From assembly GCA_024449915.1 (NCBI GenBank), contig JAMZAV010000297.1, positions 62,001 to 126,000 of the forward strand: a stretch of DNA of 64,000 nt, in the 5' to 3' direction. The notes below the pieces were generated by a model that ran no database searches, was not told where the DNA came from, and saw only the letters and a program-made list of their open reading frames with translations. Positions within the stretch are counted from its first letter, which is position 1. Every line of letters starts with the position of its first letter. Shown here one piece after another: positions 35,935-46,134 of this stretch. The translations under genes and the position numbers were made by a program. This DNA is from Sweltsa coloradensis. Taxonomy: Eukaryota; Arthropoda; Insecta; Plecoptera; Chloroperlidae.

Positions 35935-36614
35935 TGATTTTATTTAAGTTTTAATCAATGGAACCACAGACGCGAGGTTAGTTTTTTTTTGTAAGATAAA
36001 TGGTGTTGGGAAATTTTTCGAATTGAAATCCATTTTTAAGATTTCCATTTTGTATTATGTCTGCAATGGATATTTTAAAGCTTTTTTTTCCCCCGGGTGC
36101 AAAAAATTTAATATAAAAGTACTTTTTTTAACACCATGCAAAAATTAAGTAAGATATTGCCAACCCTTTAGCAGAAATCATCAAACCGGGTGCGTTTATT
36201 TGAGTTTTTAAGCCTTTTTTTTATTTTGTTTTAAAATTTTTTTTAAAGTGAATTTCAATTGAATTATTTGTTGGGATTTTCAGATTTAATTTTTTTTTAG
36301 TTTAGAAAGGTTTTGGCTTTTTATTTACAAGTTTTTTTTTTGGGTTTTGGCATTTATTTTTTTTTAAATATAATTTTCCTAATGTTTTGTAGATCAAATA
36401 CCATTTTATAAATAAGAATTTAGATTTTTTCTAACAATAATGAGGTAAGTAAAGTGTTTCAAAGTAAGTGTAGCTTAAAAAAAGTCAATTTTGTAGATCT
36501 TTATATACCTAGTATTTTATCATTCGTTGTAAAATTTAAATTTAAAAAATCAAAATGGGGCGTTTAATTTTTTTGAATAAGTGGAGATTGTTATTTTTAT
36601 TTCTTTTGATGATT

Positions 36615-37016
36615 AATTGAGCGAGCGTAGCGAGGTCTCCCACTTGGGCTTTACGGCTGAATGTTGTTTTGTTTTTTTTTTTTTTTTCTGTTTCGCCGGT
36701 ACAGGTGCACTGTTTCTCTGATGACCTGAAATTTTGCACCCCAATAATCCCCACCTATGGGGTTTCGTAAGTTTTTTAAACAAAATCCGATTTTTTGGTT
36801 TTTAAAAAAAAAAAAAAAAATAAAAAATGTTTTGAACGTTATGGAATTTTGCAGGGTTAATAAGTAAAACATTTTTTCTATTTTACAAAATTTTTAGCTA
36901 AAAAAGGGCAAGACCTTTTAAAGACTTTTTGGTATGTAACATGGGAAAGTCGTACTCGGTCGTATTTCCCGTACCCGGGGCCGCTAACAACGCGACGGGA
37001 CTTTAGGTTTTCCTAG
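36615..37016 (+). mobile_element. Family A element, noisy copy
   Basis: Begins AATTGAGCGAGCGTAGCGAG and ends AACGCGACGGGACTTTAGG then TTTTCCTAG before T, as in the copy at 3565-4340. The centre is diverged and noisy. Confidence 0.55.
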
Positions 37017-38104
37017 TTATTTAAAATTAGGCCTTTATATTTTCAATGGGAAAAATTTTCGAATTTTTGTTTTATTTCCCCTTTTAGTGCTTATTTATCG
37101 TTTTTTTATATTTAAAATCCCCCAAATCTCGTAACCTTGGTTTTGGGCGAATTTTCTAAGTTGGTTAACGAGGTTTTTTCAACTAGATTTACCTCCCAAA
37201 TAAAATTTTTAAAAAAGAAGTAATAATTGCTTTGGTTTTACTAATAACAAGGAAGTGACACATTTTGTTCCCAAAAAACTTTCTTTTTGTCCGCATTTTA
37301 GGGGATATTGCCCCAAATTCAATAGTTTTGTTGATTTTGGTAAATATCCCCACCACTGGGAATTTCAAAAAAAAAAAAAAATTTTTAAATTGATTAAAAT
37401 TTTTCATTTATCATTTTTTTATTTAAAGATAATGTATTACAAAAAATATTTTTTTAATTTTTTTGTATGCTGTGTTCAATATGCTTGTAATAGCATAAAA
37501 ACTACAAAGTGTTTCAAACTCTACAGCAGTTTTCAGGAACATTTTTGAGACCATTTATTTTTCGGATTTGATTTTATTACTAAAATTTAAAAAAGAGACT
37601 CGATGTTTTTTTTTTTTTTAATGAAAGAGAGTGTGGTCTGTGAAAAAAGGAGAGTATTTTTTAAATTTTCTTTTAATTTCTTTTTATGAATTTTTCATTT
37701 TAAAAAATTTAAAAAAAACGTAGATTTTAACTAAAACAAAAATAAAAAATCAAAATCCCCATTCAAACACAAAAATCCAAAAATATCTGACTATCATTAC
37801 CACAAGAATTACGAACAAAAGAAACCCAAAAATCAATCTATGACAAAATTTTGATTGAAGGCCTTATCGCCTGTTTTATTGTGTAAAAAGGAAAAAAGAT
37901 AAAGTCCGCCGCGTTTATGGAAGCTTTTTACTTTTTAGTTTGCGCGGGATTCTTTACTTTTGCAAGTGCTTTGTTTTTTTCCTCGCATTTAGGTGATTTT
38001 TGTCAATATTTTGTTTCCTGTCAAATTACCCAAAAAAAATTTTTTAAAGCTTTTTTTTTTATGGATTCTAGCTAACTTTTTAAATATTTTTTTTCAAAAG
38101 GTAC

Positions 38105-38610
38105 TCAAACCATAACCTTAAGCATGATAAAATGAAAAGTTGTGCCCCAAACCCCTTTGGTCAGAATTGGCCCAAATGGTACGAAAATATCGCAAAAAAT
38201 TTAAAAAACAATTAAAAGCTTTATTTTATAGATTTGGCTAACTTTTTCAACTTTTTCTTTCCCAAAAAAACAGTACATCACCCTAAACCAAGTCCCTGGA
38301 AATAGCGTTTTTAGCTCCACCCGTTTGGTCAGAACGGCTTAAAAGTCACGAAAATATCGCACTAAAAAATCGAAAGAAAACGTTTTAAAAAACGATATTA
38401 TGAGAAATATTTATCATTGTACCCAAAAACGTAGCGAGTTAAGTTCAATGATTTTGAAGGTCCCCCCCAATTTTTTATCAAGATCGGATATGCCGTTTTG
38501 CCGGTAGAGAGCGAACAAAAAAGACAGAAAAACAAACAAAAAAAAAAAACCCCAGCTAAATTTTTTGGGGGGCGGTGAAATTTTAAGTCTTCCTTCGCTC
38601 ATCCCCCAAT
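38105..38610 (-). mobile_element. Family A element, noisy minus-strand copy
   Basis: The right end CTTCCTTCGCTCATCCCCCAA is the complement of the family A start. The body has two direct repeats with TTTGGTCAGAA and CACGAAAATATCGC words and a GCCGGTAGAGAGCGAACAAA block shared with the 42.6-kb copy. The 3' end on the left is not clear. Confidence 0.5.
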
Positions 38611-38789
38611 TAAAAAAAAAAAAAAAAAATGAAATTTTGAATAGCAGAAAAAAAAAAAAAATAAAAATCTTTAATTTGCGGGACGAAACATAAAATAAAA
38701 CAAAATGATATATGTATTTTGGGTGATTTTTGGCTTTTTTATGCTAGTAAACCTGTAAAAATCATATATTAAAAACCTTTTAAACTATG

Positions 38790-40030
38790 CCTTTCGCCCC
38801 TAGGGCCCAAGTTTAAAACCCTTAAGTCGTTTTTAAAACGTTTATGGTGGGGGTATCCCAGCAGCCCGGGACTAGGACCCCGAACCCCCTTTGCTTTTTA
38901 CAATATATCGGGAGGGATTTCCCTCCCAGGGACCAAAGTACCCCCTATTCTTATTACACGTTATACGTGGAGGTTTCCGCCCTAGGGACAAATACCCCCC
39001 TTTGTCTATTAACACTTTTTAACGTAGGGGGTATCCCCGCCCCAGGGACCAAGAACCCCTTTGGGGGAAAAATTTTTTGTATAAAGGGGGGGGTTTATAG
39101 CACTAGGGATACCCCTTTTCTTTTTACACGTTTTACAGGGGGTATTCCCCCTCCCTAGGGGCCAAGTCCCCCTTTCGTCTTTAAGCGTTTTTTCGTGTGG
39201 GGATCCCCCTGGGGGGCCAAGTACCCCTTTTGTCTTATAACGTTATATCGTGGGGGTATTCATTCCCTAGGGACCAAGTACCCCCTTTTTTCTTTAACGT
39301 TATATCGGGGGGGTATTCCAGCCCCCAGGGACCCAAATCCTTTTTGCCTTAATCGTTTTATCGTGGGGGGGTATCCCAGCCCTGTTTACCAAGTACCCCT
39401 TTTGTCTTTAAAAAAGTTTATGGGGGGGGATCCTAGCCTAGGGACCAAAAATACCCCCTTTTGTCTAATAGACGTTTTATCGTGGGGGGTATCCAAGCCC
39501 TAGGGGAAAGTACCTCTTTTTGTTTTTAATACACGGAATGTGGGGGGGCCCCAGCCCTAGGGACCAAGTACCCCCTTTTTTCTTAAAAACGTTATTCGGG
39601 GGGGTTCCTAGCCTAGGGACAAGTACCCCCCTTTTTTGAATACAGTTTTATCGTGGGAGGGTATTAGCCCTAGGGAGGGAAAGTACCCCTTTTTTTAATA
39701 AGTAAATCATGGGGGGTTTTCCCAGCCCTAGGGAAAGTACCCCCTTTTTTCTTAATCACTTAATCGTGGGGGGTATCCTAGCCCTGGGACCAAGCCCCCT
39801 TTTTTTCTTTAAACACGTTGCGGGGGGGTATCAGCCCCCGGGGGCCAAGTACCCCCTTTTGTCTTAAAAACGTATATCTGGGGGGATTCCACCCTGCGTA
39901 GGGTACTTGCCCAGGGTAGGATACCGGGGGGGTTCCCATCCCTAGAGTTGGTATACGGGGGTATTCCATCCCTAGAGCTGGGGTACCGGGGGGTATCCCA
40001 TCCCGGGGGTATCTGGTCCCTGCTACACCG
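38790..40030 (-). repeat. Satellite array, right arm, inverted
   Basis: About 18-20 noisy units of the same satellite in opposite orientation (GGGGGTATCC, CCCTAGGGACCAAGTACCCC, TTTTGTCTTTA order). The outer edge carries CCCTGCGTAGGGTAC and GGTCCCTGCTA, mirror images of the left arm's outer edge. The right arm is shorter than the left, partly because the left arm contains the 35119-35565 insertion. Confidence 0.9.
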
Positions 40031-40565
40031 GGTAAGCTTGCACTTGAAATTAAAACTTGCCTCTTGTGCACACATTCAAAGTTGTCCAACCCTGTTTTGC
40101 GGGCTATAAACTCTCCCCCCACTCTTCTCTCAGGGTTCACCAAAAACATCCTGTATATACTCGTTCATGAAGGACAATGCCAACAAAAAGCGGTTTCAAT
40201 CGTAAAACGTGACATACGCAAAGACGGACGGACAGACGGACACAGAAATGCCATTTATGTCAGCTATAAGAGTTACTTTTATCTCCGTCCTTCCGTCTGT
40301 GTGTGTGTCAAGTTTCACGTTAAAAACCGAACATGACGTCCAATTGACGTGCGTTTTTTGCTAATGCTAACATTATTCCTTTCAACAAGGATGTTATAGA
40401 ATAAAAATGGTGACCCTGTAGTTGTGGATGACCTACGCAAAATGTACGTACAGGCTTAATACTCGGCATTTCCACCAGCAAGGAGATTTCAATTCCAGAA
40501 AGAACATTACATTAAATTTTTTAAGTGTCTTTCGGTAAGTTCCTGCTCCACTTTTTGAGTACTCC

Positions 40566-41700
40566 CGCACTCGTTCATGTTTTAATTAAAGTAGTAGTAG
40601 TTTGTTTATATTCAGAATAGCGTTAGATATAATAGTGAGTACAGCTGTTTTAACGGATTTCGTCGTTCTAGCTGAAACTCAACTATAACATCAATCAAAC
40701 ACCCCCAAAACGCATCAATCATTGTTCGTTGCTTGGGCATTGGGCAATACAAGCCTTAGCATCTTATCTTACAGGATGTCAAACGTGCTTTATTTCGTAT
40801 CACATCCCAGAGTCTTCAAAGAACAACAACAAATACCCCCCCATCCCCGGACGTTTATTTTATCTTCATCAAAATAAAATCTACGTCGTATTTTCTTTGT
40901 TGGTTATTGTTTATCTTTAGGGGTATCTCATGAACGTGATGATTGATTTTCTCTTAAGCTGTATTGACAAAACTGCTCCACCATTGTTAGAGTTGTTTAT
41001 GTGTAAGTTACTGAATTTATTGTGTTTTCATTTGGATTTTCTTGATGTCTTACATCATATGGTGGAATAAGCTATTTTGATTGATGGCAGTGGAAAATAA
41101 TCGTTGTGAGCTTGCCAATCCTTCAATCTATAATTTGTATTAAGCTTGACACGAATATAAAGTAAAACTTTAATAATGGCTTATGAAGGAGAGTATTATA
41201 AATTATATTTTACAAATTTTGTATAGACAGTGTGTTTTGTGTACAAATGACACGTCTGGGTACAATAAAAATCAACAATACTATATTTTTACTTACTGTA
41301 GTCAAAGTCATTATGTGGTTTTACAACAGTTAATTATCATGATGTTTTCACAAACGAATGCATTACAATAACAATTATTTGCCAATTAAAGAAAAATAAA
41401 TGTACGAATAATATAAACTGTTAAAAAAAAAAAAAAAAAAAATGAAAAAATGAAATGTTACATGAGATGATACAAGTAACATCTATTTACTCTCAACAGT
41501 ACATTTGTACGTTAACAGTTGTGTGTGTTCACTTTAAATTCGAATATAACAGCTGTTATATAATATCGTAAGACATACTATATATATTTCATAATCTTGA
41601 TTCTTATAGAAAATCCCTAACATATATTAAAATTATTCTAATATAACAGTTATTCAGGCAGACAACAAATTTAATTATAAACATTTGAATAGTACCTACG
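40566..41700. other. Non-coding stretch
   Basis: Clean AT-rich unique DNA with an A homopolymer near 41424-41442. No supported gene. Confidence 0.45.
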
Positions 41701-42300
41701 GCGATATTGAATAGATCGCCTAGCTCCGCGTCTCGAGGTAGCTATTCTGTATCCACGGCAACGCTTTGAGGGTGGATTCAGGACAACCATTGTCTGCCGA
41801 AGAATCATTGACGAATCTTGGACTTTAATTACAAAGTTAATTGAAGCAGCTACAGCGCGTGTAAGGTTTCAGCGCAACATCAACGTATATATAAACATAC
41901 TTTACTCCTCAACCACGCACATTACGCACTTCGAAGCGCGGCAGAACAAAGTTCAAATACCAGCGCTTTCCGTAGAATATTTTCGAATTCCTTCGATAAC
42001 GCAAATCTTTTTAAAATGAATTTCTCCGAATTAATCTATCGCAAATAGTGCTCTGGTGTTTCTGTATTGCAATGCACGGTACAATGTCTGCTCCCCGGAG
42101 GGACTGAGGAGCAGAGCTAACAAAGGCGCTTGGATTTCATTCGGAGGCGCCCATTGTTGGAGCTAAACCTGAGAAATTTAATTACGCGAATCAGAAAGTA
42201 AGCACCTTGCGTCGCGGGGCAGGGGAATTAGCAGCTAGGCCGGGACAATGGGACACATCGCATCGCATCGCTTTAAGAGTTTCGATTACGCGTAGGATTC
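41701..42300. promoter_or_regulatory. GC-richer island, candidate enhancer
   Basis: Contains TTTAATTACAAAGTTAATTG and TTTAATTACGCG (homeodomain-like), CCCATTGTTGG and GGACAATGG (Sox-like), and GCGCTTGGATTTCATTCGGA within a compact block at about 42050-42260. There is no open frame across it. Dense, mixed binding-site words in a gene-poor region suggest a regulatory element. This rests on motifs alone. Confidence 0.3.
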
Positions 42301-42577
42301 TACACTTTTATTATAATATGGTTAATTAAATTTCATTGTCGAGAAAATTTGGGGAATTTTGTTTGATCTGCACCATTTTAATAATCCATGCGTATTTCGG
42401 AAACTTTTTAGATGAGATCGTAATTTTTAAAATTATATAATATAATGGCGCAAAACGATGCAGACTACATAAATTTCATTTGTATTTTAAGTATGTGTAA
42501 AGAATAAAGATGTGCCATTTTTTAATTCAAATGTATTTTCATTTTTTTTTAAAACAAGAACCTAATTTTGAAAATAA
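42301..42577. other. AT-rich spacer
   Basis: No feature seen. Confidence 0.4.
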
Positions 42578-43005
42578 CTAGGCCGCTTCGCGAACTCTTT
42601 TTCCAGTCGCGTTGATGGATGAGCTTTTATGGTTGATCAATCGTTGCCCTAAAAGTACGATTTTTATGAGAAATATTTCTTTGGTTGTCCCCAAAATCAT
42701 AACATATCTAAGTTCCGTGATTTTGATCGTTCCTATACATGTTTCATCAAGATCGTAGTAGCCGTTTGCCCGTTAATTTCACGAAAATATCGCATTAAAA
42801 ATAAAAAAAATCGTAAAAGTAGGTTCAATATTCATGAGAAATATTTCTTTGGCTGTCAGATCTAAGTTCAGATATTTCGAAGGTCCTCTGAAAATTTCAT
42901 CATAATCGCATAATCCGTTTGCCCGGTAGATAGCAAACAAACAGATAAAAAACAAGATATTTTTCAGGGTAATTGAAATTGAAGTCTTTGCTTCGCTCAT
43001 CCAAT
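42578..43005 (-). mobile_element. Family A element, about 430 bp
   Basis: The minus-strand start is ATTGGATGAGCGAAGCAAAG and the end is GACTGGAAAAAGAGTTCGC, then GAAGCGGCCTAG followed by T. It has two internal direct repeats (AGAAATATTTCTTTGG twice; CCGTTTGCCCG twice). It is colinear with the plus-strand copy at 13919-14361, which fixes the family ends. A 77-codon minus-strand frame is incidental. Confidence 0.75.
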
Positions 43006-43732
43006 ACATCAAAACAGCATACTAATGATAACGAATACATCATTACAAGTAGACCGTATCTGGGGTTCAACCCCTCCTTTTCAGTCAGTGCTAGATACGT
43101 TATTTCAATTCAGTATAGAACCAAAATTAATATTTCTGCATCTTCGTTAGTACGATTTAATTAATTTGAAGTAAGTTGACACACTGATACGGATAATATA
43201 CAATATCAAACAGTCAATGCAATGTTCCGTATTTCGTGCAGAGAAAGCGTTCACATCTGCAGGATGCAGAACACTTCTAGACAAGATGTAGTGCAGAGCA
43301 GTTGAATATGGCTTTTAGTACTACTCTTAACTGCGATATTACAACTTCGTTAATAAAATAACATCATATTAACCGTAAGTTTACATGTGTTTATGAAGCA
43401 AGTTTCACAACCTGGTACAAGACAAGTAACTTAATTATTTAACTTACTTTTAACCGGAGCATATTACGTAGATCTGGCGCGTGGAACTGTAACAAAATAA
43501 TATTACATCAAAATATATTAGCATTGAGTCGTTGAAAATGTGTATTGAAAATTAGAAAACGTAAGTATTCCCATTAGATTCAAAACAAATTTTGACCCCA
43601 AGATGACAAAATTCGTAAGCCCAACTAACTTTGTGTGTACGATCTACACAATACCTTAAAATTAGTTTCCTAACTAAAACTACATTTTATTTATTTCTCG
43701 ATTTGTTTAGTCGGAAAACTCCGTAGTGTAAT
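43006..43732. other. Non-coding stretch with one box-B-like word
   Basis: GGGGTTCAACCCC near 43062-43074 looks like a box B, but no box A or tail is visible, so no element is called. Confidence 0.35.
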
Positions 43733-43860
43733 TGTTATTATTTACTACAATTCAGAAATTAAAAAGTTCGCCCCAACGGAATCGAACACGATCTCCCACA
43801 TTCCAGGTGAAACGTCTTTTAGGCGGACTTTTTATTCTGAATTGTATTAAATAATAAAAT
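43733..43860 (-). mobile_element. tRNA-like SINE bounded by inverted tails
   Basis: On the minus strand it contains GGAATGTGGGAGATCGTGTT and CGATTCCGTTGGGGCGAAC, matching the plus-strand copy at 44034-44104. It is flanked by TTATTATTTACTACAATTCA on the left and TGAATTGTATTAAATAATAA on the right, which are inverted relative to each other. T-arm pairing is broken, so it is not a working tRNA. Confidence 0.6.
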
Positions 43861-44033
43861 AATCTACGGGTGTTCCCGACTGAACAAATCAAGAAAAACC
43901 TCGCTCATACCTGCGGAAGGTAATGACATTATATAATGTTTGGTGGTCAGTTCAAAGGCAGCAGATATTCGTTGCAGTACTGTTCATCCATTCAGATGTA
44001 TAATGCAGCTACAATTCAAGATTAATGTACCGT

Positions 44034-44130
44034 CCTGATGGTCTGTTGGTTAAGACGCTCACGGAATGTGGGAGATCCGTGTTCGATTCCGTTGGGGCGA
44101 CTTTTAATTCGAATTGAGTAAATAACTACA
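44034..44130 (+). mobile_element. tRNA-like SINE, head-to-head partner
   Basis: A box A-like TGGTCTGTTGG is followed by TTAAGACGCTCACGGAATG and box B-like TGTTCGATTCC, then TTGGGGCGAC and TTTTAATTCGAATTGAGTAA. Its head and tail are mirrored by the sequence at 43733-43860, about 175 bp away. It has the length of a tRNA gene but lacks a paired T-stem, so I call a SINE. Confidence 0.65.
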
Positions 44131-45530
44131 TTTTATTTATTTACAGTCTTCATATTTAGTTATAAAAACTGATTGTTCTTATTATATATGAACCGCATAG
44201 AAAATGTCATGAACATAGATCTAATTACAATAAATTAATATCTGCCTCTGTGTCTAAAAATAAAAGTCGGGTAGTTGGCAGGAAAAATACTCATATGAAA
44301 TTCATATAACGATGACATTTTGCAATTTTTTATGTTGACATATTTTTATCTAGTAGTCAAACACTTGATTCTGCAATCGAGTATTTATTGATCGTTTGCA
44401 TTAAAAACGCAAAAGTTCAATTACCTAAGGGCATTAAAACAAAATACTTCCAACTTTGGTTTCGAATCGTAAATTTGTTTTTATTAACACAAAATTAATG
44501 TTTTCTATCACTCTTTCAAAAAAACTTCCAATAATATAAGGTTTCCATTATGCCGGTTTGCTCAGAAATAACAATTTCACGGTCTTTCCTTCTACCAGTC
44601 GAGTTCATCAAATGAATTCATTATACCTATCATTCGCAAGTGATATTGCATCAATCAAAGACTGAACTGGAGCTTGGAATGAGGGTTTAGTGGATAATCC
44701 CCGCCACTCATACCGAGCTACTGGTCTGCACTAATGGACTCTGAAATTAAGCTACGTATGATAGAAGCGAGAGGCTCATGGTAATTTTTCTTTTAGTTGA
44801 TTGGCACGAGACGGTCATGCCGAGCGTATTGGAGAGCGCAGTCTGATACCGATAGTATTTGAAGGGATGATCAGCACAGTTGGAGACGAAGGGGTGGGTT
44901 TATTAAGCTATATAAACTCAGACAACTCAGATCAAGACCCTGTCCCACTTGGGGCAAATACTAGAACGGTTCGACAAGAGACAATAATACTGCATTTCAT
45001 CAAACATTGCCGTTGATATTTTTCGATCTAAAAAGCAAAATAAAATATCAAGAATACAAAAAAATAATAACTACCAACATAAAAACACATTGCCACTTTC
45101 CTTTATATTATATTTGTTTCAAATTTCTGTAATATTAATGTCACACCATCCATCACTTTCTCGAGTGTTAAAATTCACTTCTACATTAAAGATCACATGG
45201 TATAGTTTATATCTGAACAAGATAATTAAAATCTCAAATTAGGATTTAATTAGCGTACACAATGAAAAGAAAGCGGCTATGACAATCACCTTTCAAACTT
45301 ATTATCGTGTCATCTCGCGACGCAAACGCAAACATTTATTTTTGAATTAATTTCTTTAAAACCCCTTCATATCCAAATTAAATTGGTCGAAATTAAGTTA
45401 CTTTAGCAATTAATTCAAACTGCTATTTTTTTCTAAGGTTTATAGTGTTTTCAAAATATGTTTTATCATGTTTTTTAAGGAAATTTGGGGGATTTTGGAT
45501 TTTGGATTAAAGCTTTAATAAAGGTCAATA
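44131..45530. other. Non-coding stretch, nothing supported
   Basis: AT-rich unique DNA. A 71-codon frame at 44801-45016 has no ATG start and no known domain. Confidence 0.4.
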
Positions 45531-46134
45531 TGTACATTCAGGGTCATATATAAATCAAGAGGTCTGAAAGATACCTCTTTCACCGACATCTCGTGGTCAA
45601 CTCTTGGTGTCATTATTTATATCGCCCTGTGAACTGCATTGTCGACATAAATAAGAAACATGGCTGATAATGTCAAAGGAAAATTCTCTATTCACCAGAG
45701 AAAACTATCAAGCCTAGAAGAAATATAACATGGAACGTAAAGAGAGCATTATATATCGATACCTTGGCCTAGGCATAGCATTAAGACTATTCCTTAGTTC
45801 TTATATTTGCCTTAGTTTCTAGTTAATTTCGAATAATTCTATCTTAGCTGTCAAGTCTTATTTGCAAACCACCAAAGTTTGTTTTATGCTTTTGTTTTGA
45901 GAAAATTGTATTTTTCTTCTGACTGCCTTCTAGATATTGACTATTTTGTTGACCAAGAGTCTTTCAAAGCCTCCTAAATAATATTTATAACATAAAATAG
46001 TCTAGGGAACTTCCATCGATCAATAATGTAGTTCACAGGGCAATATAAATAATGGCACCAAGAGTTGACCACGAGATGTCGGTGAAAGAGGTATCTTTCA
46101 GACCTCTTGATTTATATATGACCCTGACTGTACA
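45531..46134. mobile_element. 604-bp element with about 110-bp inverted termini
   Basis: The arms 45531-45641 and 46021-46134 are inverted copies with few differences. They share TGTACA at the ends, CAGGGTCATATATAAATCAA, GAGGTCTGAAAGATACCTCT, CACCGACATCTCGTGGTCAA and CCCTGTGAACT. The ~380-bp centre is unrelated AT-rich DNA without a useful frame. The structure suits a non-autonomous DNA transposon; no clear target duplication is visible. Confidence 0.8.

Larger units (their letters stand above)
35935..38789. other. Loop between inverted satellite arms
   Basis: About 2.85 kb of AT-rich, very noisy sequence. It holds a family A copy on the plus strand (about 36615-37016) and another on the minus strand (about 38105-38610), so part of the loop is itself mirrored. 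No transposase-like frame can be made out, but homopolymer errors would hide one. Confidence 0.5.
33541..40565. mobile_element. Family B copy split by a satellite-armed foldback block
   Basis: The left side has GGAGCGAAGATACTTGGATA (33550s) and TTGGTGG...GTGCCGGGTTT from 33621, the family B outer landmarks. The right side has the inner landmarks ACATCCTGTATATACTCGTT and GACGGACGGACAGACGGA from 40147, then the mirrored arm with CAACAAGGATGTTATAGAAT and CTCGGCATTTCCACCAGC at 40462-40479. In other copies the gap between the outer GGTGCCGGGT and inner ATCCTTG landmarks is tens to about 130 bp. Here it holds 6.4 kb of satellite and loop. Confidence 0.5.

Noticed and set aside
33640..40030. Inverted arrays as a palindromic long-read artefact
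   Set aside because: The two halves of the loop are not inverted copies of each other over most of their length and the arms differ in length, so a simple hairpin-read artefact does not explain the structure. Accurate reads are still needed.
38844..40149. Frames of 88-123 codons over the right satellite arm
   Set aside because: Same satellite read in the other orientation; proline/glycine periodicity follows the repeat unit.
43062..43074. Box-B-like GGGGTTCAACCCC as a tRNA or SINE
   Set aside because: No box A, tail or family partner could be found; it is a short palindrome that can arise by chance.
44034..44104. Possible functional tRNA gene
   Set aside because: Box A and box B words are present but the T-stem does not pair and the sequence continues into a repeated tail, so it is a SINE.
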